A stretch of 64,000 nt of DNA from assembly GCA_016165875.1 (NCBI GenBank), contig JABBOT010000003.1, positions 22,572,302 through 22,636,301 of the forward strand, written 5' to 3'. The DNA comes from Acanthopleura granulata. Lineage: Eukaryota; Mollusca; Polyplacophora; Chitonida; Chitonidae. How positions within the stretch are numbered: the first letter of the stretch is position 1; the number at the start of each line of letters is the position of its first letter. The notes below the pieces were generated by a model. It ran no database searches. It saw nothing but the letters and a program-made list of their open reading frames with translations, and was not told the DNA's origin. A program made the position numbers and the translations under genes. Shown here in pieces: positions 11,801 to 23,800 of this stretch.

Positions 11801-14800
11801 ACACCTACACAGTTCTGTGAACGGCTGGCGTTATACATGATATCTCTTGGAATTTAGGGCACCTAAATTTTGTTTGAGGAGTGCACTAGATGTGGGAATG
11901 TGATTGGAGTGGGAATGTAATAGCATGCCTCAATTTCAAAGGCCTGAAGTGAATGGATTTGGGCCATTTAGGAGTTAATCACTGTTTTTTCTTCAACCCT
12001 CCCTGCATATTTGTTTTGCAGATGGGGAGAGTTCAGTTAAGGATGACAGTTACCTGTTGGATGACCCATTACCAGATTCTCATGAATCACTGCTACTGAA
12101 TGAAGACTCCTTATCCAGCATGGACATTGATATGACAGCTATGGATAAGGTAGATGATATACATAGATGTATCTGAGGGCTGCCCAGAAACTGGTTATGA
12201 ACTGCCAATCTGCTAAATTGTTTTGAGGCGAGTGTCTTCTTGTAGGACACATAATTGTTGATCCATCCCAGGCCGTTTTTCTGGTTTTTTTTATCTCATT
12301 GTTGACCTGTACTCAAGCCAAAGTCAACCCACAGACAAGTAATGCCTTAAAATGTTAAATTATACATCTAATGACTTATTGATGCAGTAATGATTTTTTT
12401 TTTTGGCATTGGTCAACTTCAGGGTGTTTGTACTCATTTTACCAGTCTCTGCAGAACATTGCATCCTAATTTAGCTATGTGTACACTGTAAATAAGTAAA
12501 AATGAGACCGTACACTGCCCGCACAGTATCAAATTATCAAATTTGTACTTTACAGGAATCACATCAGATTTCTGAGGGTTTTAGGCTGGGCTCGCATGCC
12601 TCCTTCCACATGTCAAGTTTGAAGGGTATGAAGGAGGCTTATATGGGCCCAGGAAAGGGAAAGCCAGGGGCTGTTGCCAGGAAGAGGATGGGAGCAGGCA
12701 GGCCAAAGGTATGCTGGCAGAGGTTTTTTTAGTGACGGTGTAGTGACATTGTACTTCTATGTATGCATATATGGATTAAATCTGATGAAGAGTCTGAGGG
12801 GTTAGCATGCCAGTGCAAGGGCCTGTTTCACAAAACTTCAATATCCGTCTAAGTTTGGTTAGTTGGCTAAGAGTTATTTAGTCAACTACCGTAAGCAGGC
12901 TTCGATAAGAATTGGCTAATCCATTTCACAAAAGTAAAATTATCTAATGATTAGCTGACTTACCATAGCTGGTTGTGTGGCTGCTCTGCAGTAATGTTGT
13001 TGGATGAATGACTGATGACAGTTGATGAATTAGTTTCAAACTTTAATTGAGCTAAATTACTGTTCATAAATATCAGAAAAAAGGTGATAATTTCATCTTA
13101 ATTTTTTGTTCTGGAAGCAGCCTGTAAACAATGAATGATAGTTCTTAGAGTAGACAGTCGAAGTGAAACAATAACAATGTACATGTGCTGAAAAAAGCTG
13201 ATATACTCCTATTTTTCTGTAATCAGTATAAAAAGCTTCAAAAGTTGGACATACATCACTTTTAAAGCCAAATTTGCTTCCCTGTGGTCACTCTGGGAAA
13301 TGACTAGGGATTTCGGGCTACTCGTCAAAACCCAAGACAAAAAGCCTTAGCCAATAGCCAGATATTTTCTTTGTGGAACAGGTTACACAAAATTGATAGT
13401 CGGCTAACTGAATTAGCCATCTAAGCTTATCCTTTAGACTCTTTGTCAAACAGGCCTCAGCACAGCGACTCTAGAGTTCAATCCCAGTTCATGCTGGGCG
13501 CTGTTGTGGAAGTGAAATATTCCTGAGTTTGGCGTTGAACACCCATCAGATAAATAATTTGAAAGTTGTCTCATTTAGCAGTGGGTTAATATTGTCTCCT
13601 GTTTCCAGGGTCGTCATTTAACTGCAGAAAAACGCCGACAGAGACCATCTTTTGCTGATAAGAGGAGGGGACCAAAAGCTAAAGTTAAATCAGGACAGGT
13701 TTGTTAATTGTCCATTCACAAACATTGTCAAGTGGTTAAACCTACTAGTCTACAAGGGTCGGTGAGGGATGCTGAAATAAAGACTTGGTGAAAGAAAAAA
13801 AAGTAATTGTGAAAATTAGTGTAAAGGTTTTTTAAATATGACCTTATTTTGTTTAATTCCGTTGCTTGCAAAATGGAAATGCATTGTAAACATATTGACT
13901 GTCTTGTTGAAATTATTTTCTTTATTCTTTTGACTTTGAGAAATTCTCTGATTTATCAGATGAGAGAAGTGTCCTCAAACAGTGAGTCAAAAGATGACAA
14001 GGGTGATGACCATCCCTCCACTATTGTTATTGCCAGTTCTAAGGACAACTTCACTCTGGATCAGGTCAGTGAGACTAACCCTGTTGTCATTTTTCAGCTT
14101 AAACTTTGGGCCACTGTTACAGTGTAATTTGAAAAAGTGTGAGAAAATGGATTGTGACAATTTTAGTGTCATGGCTTGAAGCTTTTATTACTATGGCCTA
14201 AAAACATGGTGAAAGCAATTGTGACGTCAGAGAAATATTGAACATTTGTAACCAATGTGTGGGAAATCCATTTGCCCCAATTGGAACAATACTGATGATT
14301 GGTTAAATGCATGTACTTGTTTGACAGTTTGGAAGGGTTTGTGGGTCAAGTCTTTAACAACTTGAGTTATGCGCTTTCCAAATACTGATTTTTTTTCAAT
14401 GTTATTGTAGGATATGTGTAAAAGCTGTGGCAGCTATGGGAATGGTGATGAGGGGCGACTGATAGCCTGCACCCAGTGTGGTCAGTGTTACCACCCCTAT
14501 TGTGTCAGCATTAAGGTCAGTCACTTTAACATGACATCTCTCTTTTTTTTTTTTTTGATCTTATCTTGAGAAATGCTCTAAACTTTTTACAGGTAAGCAG
14601 ACCGAACACAGGCTGTAAAAATTGTGAATCTTCTTGTGACAACTTGAAGGAACAGCCACTTGAGATAAGTAAGCTCAATTTACCTAAACCGAAAAACCTG
14701 CTCAAGAGGCAAGCATTGAGTAGTGATTGCATCTTGCTCTTCAGGTGACCAAAGTGATGTTACAGAAAGGTTGGCGTTGTTTAGACTGCACGGTGTGTGA

Positions 14801-17800
14801 GGGCTGCGGTAAACCCCATGATGAAGGGAGACTACTGTTGTGTGATGACTGTGACATCAGCTATCATACCTATTGTCTCAATCCCCCACTGGATCATGTC
14901 CCCAAAGGAACATGGAAATGTAAATGGTAAGGGACGGGTTAAGAGTACATTTAAATAAACATGTAAAGAAAGTTTTACGGAACATTTTAGTCTTGAAAGC
15001 TAATATTTATTATCTTTTTTTTTATGATGTATGTCCTTTGGTCCTTCCAAAGTGTGAATCTATATTAAACTTACATAAATAATTGTCATTTCAACTTCAT
15101 TAGTACTGGGATACTTCATTAATTCTGAGGTATTGGTTGGTTATGGTGATTATGATTGTGATTATCCAGGTGTGTGTGCTGTGTGAATTGTGCTGCTACT
15201 ACCCCAGGGTTTGGCTGTCAGTGGCAGAACAACTACACCCAGTGTGGACCCTGCCACAGTAAAACTACCTGTCATGTGTGCAGGAAAGCTTACAAGGATG
15301 AGGAGCTGATCATACAGTGTGTGCAGTGCGACAGGTATCCATCATTCATCAACTCACCATTCGCAAACTATCAGAAAAACGTCAGAAATAAACATTGTAA
15401 TGATAAGTACTTAGATGCTGCATGGAATTAGTACAAATTGGTTACCGGTAAAGGGGTGTTTCTACAGTGACGTTTAATATGCCTATTGGTTAAAAGATTT
15501 TGGGGTATGTTTAATAAAGTGGTTGATTTTTGTATTTCCTGAGGCTTTCTTCAAGCAAAGCTTCACTCCTGTAAACTCCAGCTGTGGTTAATTGTCCTTA
15601 ATCATAAGAGTTAATGAGTCAGTGAACTTACAAAAATTAGGGTATTGGCTACAGAAAGGGTAGCCGACAAAGATGACATTGTGACTAACAAGTGAGATGT
15701 TGAATACAGGTGGCTACATGCACTATGTGATGGGCTGAAGTGTGAGGACGATGCAGAGAGGGCAGCTGATTATGGTTATCACTGTTACTTTTGCCGACCC
15801 AAAACTGGTCATCCTGGCCCTTGTAAGTTGCCTTTTAGAGAACTGTCAGCACAGTTGCTTTTATTTTAACTTATGAAAGGTTAAAATACATAACTTATTT
15901 AACCTATAAAAGGTTAAAATATTATATTTCCGCCAAACTTATTGCAATGCTCATTTTTATAATATACGAAACAAGTTCAGTGTTGCTCCTTAGATTCAGT
16001 AATTGCTTGACAAGTCACCTACAAGTGATTATTTTCACCCCAGATGTTCATTTGTGCCAACAATGGCAAGTAAATAAATACTTGTGAATGACAAATTAAT
16101 GTAAGATATTCAAATCACAGTTCAGTAATATTACCGTAAACTTTAAAGTGGTACCTTATGCTATTGTTATTGCAGTACCTCCACCACCCCCTCCCCCACC
16201 ATTGCCGCCCCCAGAGGAGAAGATCGAGAAGCCACCCACTCCGCCCCCACCCCCAGTTCCCCCATTACCGCCGCCATCTGTACCACTACCTAAAGAACCA
16301 GGTATGTTCCATCTCCACAGCTGACTTTATCTTTCATGTGCTCCATTGTGTATGGTTTTACATCAGATAAACAATTTTTCATTTTTGTTGTGTTGAGAAG
16401 AAGCTCTGACTGTTCAAGCTGTTCAGCATTTTCTCCTCTGTGGCCACAAGCCCTAAATGAAGTTTCTTCTTCTTGTAAGAGATTTCATTATTCAAAATGG
16501 AGAGCATAAGCCATGGGGATATCTTATTTTAAGACATATTTTAAGTAAAATATTTTTTTTATATTTTTTATTTTTTTTTTCAGAATCTCCCAAACATTTC
16601 CTAATGGATGGTGTGTATGTGTCAGCCTCGGGCAGGGATCAGATACAGAGTCAGATGGTTGTCCTAGAGAAGAAAAAGTCACGTAATCGAACAAAGAAGG
16701 TGGAGCCAACAGCTAAGCATCCTCACATGGCCCACCTTCTCTCCCTGAGCGACAAGTCTGTAGATGGAGATGAACAGGATGACAAAAGTAAGATCAAGTC
16801 CACAATTCTTTACAACACTGCACGTTCTAACCGTGTGTACAAAGTGTATATGCTAGGTCATCAAGTGCTTTTGCTCACATTTAAATTCCAGCTTACCAGT
16901 GATATTACTGACATGACAAAGAATAAAAAGAAAACATAGGCCTGTAACCCATGTCTTTAGCTATCGTCTTGCTAGAATATACTGTCATGTAACCTTTGAT
17001 GTATAGGTTTATACCCATTCTGTTGGTTCATCACTTTGTAATACTAGTTCTTGTGTGTCTTTTGAAAATGGTTCATGATATTGAATTCACTGTACAGCTG
17101 CACCAAAACAAGTGGCAGATCAAGTTTGAGTTTTGTACCGTTACGCCCAGTTTGTACAGAATTATGACAGGTTTTGGAATTTGGGTTTTTTCAGACTTTT
17201 TGAAACTGCTTTTTGTGTTGAATTGAAATTTGGTGCATGGCTTCACTATAACCGGTTACAAATCAGGGTCAAGTTCTGTACTTGTACAATGTCTTATTTG
17301 GACATAATTATGACCGTTTGTGCCCAGATTTGGACAGTTTTCTGAACTCACGTTCAGAATGGCTAATTGTGTTGAATTGAAATCTGATGCATTTGAGTTT
17401 TGGCTGTATTGTGTATTTCCAACAACATGATTTCCATTTTTTCCATATGGCTATTATTTTAATGGGAAAACTGGATAGGGGATATGTGATACTTCCCGAA
17501 TGCTTGCTGACTGGTTGAAAATGTTCATCAATAGGTGTTGTGCCCACCATGGATGCTGGGGAGGTCCCTGATGTAACTGGCCCCTTGAAGTGTGAGGGTT
17601 TGCAAAGTGGGCTTTCTGAGGATAGCATGTCAAAACCTGATGGCATGACGCCTGATGGAGATGGTACTGGTACTGTAGGTCTTATTGGTGGATCTCCTCC
17701 TGTAGATGGCACTCCAGTTAAGCAGGAGGAGAGTGCTGAGGGCGTCAAGAAAAAACGCACACGGAAGCCCCTAAAAGTTGGTAAGTACAACCTTCAGCAT

Positions 17801-20800
17801 CAAAAAGGTCATTATACATGTATATATAAATTTTTTTATTTGGTACTTGAAACTATGAAGCTATGTAACCTAAGGTTTCCTATAAAATTGGTGCTCTCCA
17901 GTTGCTGTGTAATGTGCTTTATTGTAGTTTTGATGTCTGCTAAATGATTTTGTTATGCACAGGTGTTGGTGGATTTATTGTGCGTCATCGCAAGTCCTTC
18001 AAGCGGCAGCCATCTGAACAAGCTGATGAATCATTTGATGGTGACTTTGGACCGACTGGAAATACCAAATTGGAAGGTTAGTTTAGAGCGAAGTCCATTT
18101 TTCGTGTTGAAATGCTGAATAGATTTGAACAAAATCCAATATATGGGATGAGCTGTCATTGAGCTGTCGTGTTGAAATTTTCTTTCAGGTGATAAGGCAG
18201 TTACTGGGGAAGCTGTTACAGGGGAGGTCTGTAAAGAAAAACCAAAGAAAAAGCGACGAGGAAAGAAAAAGCTGCCTTTGGAGGAAAATTACCCTACATA
18301 CTTGCAGGTAGATGTACTTTTTCACTTTATCTGATCTCTGGAAATGACTCCTGGCTGCCTCTTGATGAAGAACCATTAGTAGTTTTGCTTCGTTAAAAAC
18401 TGCACATACTCAGATTTCTAAAGAAGTGGCATGTGATATGTATCATAGCGGGTTTTACTGCTGATTGTTATTAAATAAGTTTTGTGGTACAAGTATTCCA
18501 TGTCATGAAATTCATGTAGACTGTTCATAACATTTCATTATGTACTGATGACGCCAGACAGGCTGTTCATTTCAAATTTTAGGGGTGTCGTATATCAGCC
18601 AATTACCTTAATTCTTCTTATTCATGGGACACCTGATCTGCCCATTTTAGCAAACATATATGTAACGCTCACAGGGGTGCAGTGTTTGTTTCTTCTCCCC
18701 TTGGGTTGACCAGCTAATGACCAACATATCCATGCTTTTACTTTTTCAAAAAAGTAGGAGAGAAATGTAATATTTTGCTTTTATCAGGACTAATATCTGT
18801 CCCAATAATTAAAAGAATTGGGTACGTTTTGTGTTTACATCCATTTCTCTTTGTTCACAAGTACCATTATTTCATGTACATGTATTTAAGTTTAAGGACG
18901 CAATATGTAAATAAATGTACCAAATTCGTCTTATTCTTTGCATTGGCAGGAGGCATTCTTTGGGAAGTCTTTACTCGATGTAAGCAAAGAGAACACCGCA
19001 GGTCCCACCATGGAGATAGAAAAGGAGCTCTCCAGGAGCCCTTCTCCACAACCTATGACTATAGAGGTGAAGAATGACAGTGAGATAAACCTGAACAAGG
19101 AGCTCACCCAACAGGCTAAAGAGACAGCCCCTCCTCTTCCCCCACCCCCTCCTCCGGCTCCGCCAACAGCCAACCAGAGCTCAACCAGCACAACTGAGCA
19201 TAACCAGTCAGGAGAACATTCAGAGGATGGTCACCCCATTGGTATGAATTGTCAGTTTGTATTTAAAGTTTTTTGACTTGTATTTGACCTAACATTTCCT
19301 CCCTCCCTCCCTCCCTCTCTGGCTATACGTGAGAAGGTCCGCCAGCAACCTGCGGATGGTGGTGGGTTTCCTCTGTCCTCTGCCTGGTTCCTACCACAAT
19401 AATGCTGGCCACTGTCACATAAGTGAAATATTCTTGAGTACGACGTAAAACACCGGTCAAATAAATTACATTTCCTCCCAAAAGTGCACATTAAGATGCA
19501 AATAAGTGACTTAAATATTACTTTTGTTGCTGAAAGTTACGTTTCCCAATAGTAGTACATTGTCCTACCTTCAAAAAAAACCTCAAAACACATCCCCAGA
19601 TCGACAAAACTCTCAGGACCAGGAAAAAATGAACTTAGCCAGGTCAGTAAATTATGATGGACTTCTAAAACCTTTGGTGCAAGATTAATAATAATTAAAA
19701 AGGCAAGGAAACTGAAAATCAAGTTTGATCTGTTGCAGATTGCCTTTGAATACGTCCTACCTTTTCTGCTACTCATTTTTTAATCCCACCCCTTAATGTT
19801 TGTGGAGTTGACCAAGGATGTAAGAACTTTATGGCTTTGTCTGATGTTTCAGATGTTGACCTTAAAGACATTCTACCGAGTGATCTTCTCTCCCACGATG
19901 CTGATTTCTTCGACATTCTGGAACTGGCTAAAGAATCAGGTATTACAAGTACTCAAACATTTTTAATGGGCACAGTTAATATTTCATCCTGGCCTTTTTG
20001 TCCTCGTGAGGTGCTAATGCAAATTTGTGACATAAACTTGCTCTGTTGCTAAAGACAACTTGTTTTTGTTCAGGGATACCCATGGAAGAGGACCAGGGAG
20101 AAGGAGACTCAAGTTTGAAGTCCTCTGAAACCAAGGACAACATTGATAACCTGGCTCGCATGTTAAGTCCAAGTCTGGATGTTGTGAAGAACATAGATGT
20201 GGATAATATGCTGTCTACTGGTAAGGTTTTCCGCATTTGGTGGCAAGTCTCAAATACTCTGGGTATCGGTGATGGTTCCTGAACTTGTCAGACTTGCCTA
20301 TTTTGGATTCATCTTTTTACTCCTGTTTTTAGCTTTGATGAATCGCTCTTTAGGTGGGGGGGGGGGGGGAGTTGTTGTTGTTGTTGGCTATGATGTTATC
20401 TGTGTTCAGAATAGTGTTAACTTTAATCAGAATGATTCCTTTTCTCCCCGTAGGAGGCTTACCCCATATAGATAGTAAGACTGTGGAAGATTTGATCAAA
20501 GGAGTTCTGGATCCTGACACAACATCAGAACATCATCAGCAAGCGGGTAAGCTCATTCTCTTTTATTAGCTGCGACTGAGCTGAAGTTATTGTTTGTCAT
20601 CAAAAGGGTTGGATTGTATCTTAGTGTTGATATCAACTTTTGCGCTGTTAGTGTAAATGTTTGAAACACAACACCATTTTGTCTCCTTGTTTGCTACAGG
20701 AGACAGTTCTTTCAATGTCCCGATGTCTGGACCCAGTGGTATGCCTGGACATGGTGGCCCAATGCCTCCAAGGGTACCTGGGGCGCCACAGGGGCCACCC

Positions 20801-23800
20801 CCACCCCTTCAACCCCCTCATGGTCATCACCAGGGTATGGGACTTGTGCCTCCTGGCCACCCAGGACAACTGCAGAGCCCCAGACCTCCAACCAATATAT
20901 CTGGAAATCAGGCTCTACCTATGCCACCTGCACCACCTTATAACCAGGAGTACAGGTAAAGTGGCCATTGATAGTTCATCTGAAGAAATGTGTTCTGTTT
21001 TTGTGGTTGGCACAAGTGTCAACTTTTGACATATATTATTTCTTCATTATTGTCATTCTTCTAATCCAGGTACTAGTTAACAGTTACAGTTATGGCAAAG
21101 GCCAGTTGTAAGGAGTACTGTTAGTAGAAGAGTTAGTCAGTGGAACAGCCAGTGTAGATTGAGACTAGGACCTGGATTATTAATGCTGTAAGGCTTGAAA
21201 GACAATATTCTATGCAGCATATGTAGGAAAATGATGCTTTGATCATTGTATCATGTAGTAGTATTACTGATTGTTGCAGCCACCAGTTCAGCCCAAACTT
21301 CTCTGGCCCCCAGCCTTCAGTATGGCCTCCCATACTGTCTGAGTTTGAAGATGGTCAGGATGGTGGCAGCAGGAGGAGTGTCCTCAAGTGGGAAAAGGAT
21401 GAGCTATTGGGAGAGTGGGCCACAGTCTCCCCAGTCCTCTTTGCCAACCAGGTTCACCCAGAGTTAAAAGTGGAATTTCCAGGTACAAAGCAGATTTTAA
21501 TTCTGTGACAAGCTTTTGAACGGAAACTTCCTTATACAAAAACCAAATGTTACAGCTGTTGTCTTCATGGGGATGAGGGAACATATGAAGTCGTGTTATT
21601 CTTAATATTTGTGTTATCCAAATCTCAAAATGACAGGTCAGGTTGGCTCAACAATTTATGACGACATGTATCTCTTTTGGTGCTTACATTAAGAATACAT
21701 TGCATAAACAGTTCATAGACTGTGGTTGTTGAGTACCCTGAAGCCAGTTAAAACCTCTTGAGGCTATGTTGTAATGATTTCAAGTATTGACTGTTAATGT
21801 CTAGTTCTTGTGTGATTTCACTTAAGTCAACATTTTCAAATGTAAGAAAGTGAATTCACATCCTTTCCCATCTCTTTTGACAGATTGGCCTGAAAGAGCC
21901 AAACAGATAGCAAAGCTATGGCGTAAGCTCAGCCCTCAACAGAAAGCCCCATTCCTGGTGTGTACTTTTTTTTAATACCATACGCTGTGCATTTTCTTTT
22001 ACAAGTTTTTTTTTTTATGATCTAATATAAACTGTGCTGTGTTAGGTGGCATGTGTTTTGGTGAGTTTGTTTTCTTGTAATAGGCTTGTGACAGAGGGCA
22101 AACCTCTCTGGGTTGCTCACATGAAGTTCTCTCCCTGGACAGTAAGGCTTCCAAGTGAAGCCCATGTGATGGATACTGTGGACCCTTTCATCAAATTTAT
22201 TTGTCTCCAGCTACAAAGTGATCATTAATAAATTGTTCTGGAGCATTGGGTTCATTAAGAGTTAAATTAAAAACCACCTGATAAATGTGCCATTCTTTTT
22301 GCAGGCAAAAGCAAGGAAGAATCGAACCAGTAACAGAATAACTAAGGCTCAAAAGGTAAGTGTAGTAGGTTGAAAACTTTATGGATAGAATTGTAATGAC
22401 ACTGTGATGTTCATGACACTCAACTGTGGAGAAAAAACAGAATTATTAGAACACTTATTACCTCTATCTGTCATCATGGATTTATTTGATGAGAGAAAGT
22501 TATAAATAAGGAGACTGTCCCCTCTTCTTTCTTCAGCAGATCACCCAGGACCTGAAGATGAGACAGGATGGTATTGTAGCCTCGGATCAGATGCCTCCTC
22601 CACCCCCGCCACCCAGGTTCCCTGATATCGGCTCCTTCACTCAACCCGCCTCGCAGCTTCACAGTTCCTTGGAGCAGGATCATGGCCAACAGTTCATGGG
22701 CTCCCAGATATCACCGCTGGCCTCTCCTCAACACACTGGGTCTGCAGGAGATGGTAAACATTAAATTTGTTCTCGGCTTTCTTAATGATCAACATTGTGT
22801 TAGAATGTATACAAATATTATATGGATAATCTATGTGTGATCTTATCTCTTCCCTGCTCTCTGCTGTGGCTTTTGGTAAATAGTAATTGATTTGGATGAG
22901 AGAACATAATGAAAATTTTGTTGGATCTCCTTTCTTCCATATTTTGTACCGTGGCACTAATGCAGAATTTTCCCTTTCGAATTGTTTGTACAGTGATGCG
23001 TGGCCCTGGTCCATCCCATTCAGCCACAGGTATGCTATCCCCTAGGCATGGAATGGGCGTAGATAGTCCTGGTGTGGCTTCCAGGCCTGCACTCATGAGA
23101 CAAGGCTCTAAAGGTGAGCTTCTAATCCATTTCCAATCTTGATCTTGGCATGTTCACTTCTATTACTTTTCACGAGAAGAAATTAAGTAAGTTTATGACT
23201 TTTGTGCAACATCATTGAATTATAATGTCACGATTGGGTTAAAACGAGCCAGGCTAATCTGGTGCTATTTTTTTTTTTTTTGACATGTTTTTTGTTCTTA
23301 TTTTTACAGGTTCTATACAAATAAGCCCAGGTGGTTTAGCTGCCCGTCTGGCATCACAGCCTGTTCAGATGAGCCCCCAGACAGGCTCTCAGCCTATGGA
23401 GGAAGACCCCTACGCTTTCTCACCCGACAGGTCTGACAATGGTCAGTTCCAGAGGTTACCCAGTCATCCCCAGTCTTTGGCCTCCCCTGTTCCCCGCTCT
23501 GCCTCGGACCCATTCATTCAGTCTGCCCCTCAGCAACCCATGCAAGATATGTTCTCTCAGGCCCCGGGCACTCCTCAGTCAATGGCTTCTTCCACAGATC
23601 CATTTAGCCCAGGTAACAGAGTTCTGCCACCACCCCAATCGCCACTGGCACGACAGCCCAGTTCACAAGGTTATGACCCATACGCTTTACCTCCAGGTAC
23701 CCCAAGGCCGGGGGAGTCTGGTCGGCCCACCCCACCTCAGGATCCCTTCAGTCGGCCACAGATGACATCCAAACACGGAGGACATCATCAAGTGTTCCCA

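Noticed and set aside
16457..16939. 160-codon plus-strand frame spanning 16457-16939 as a single exon
   Set aside because: Only 16584-16787 lies between good splice sites and has family-like composition; the flanks are intron.
17308..17790. 160-codon open frame on the minus strand
   Set aside because: Overlaps a well-supported KMT2C/D exon (17535-17780) and intronic repeat; no family resemblance.
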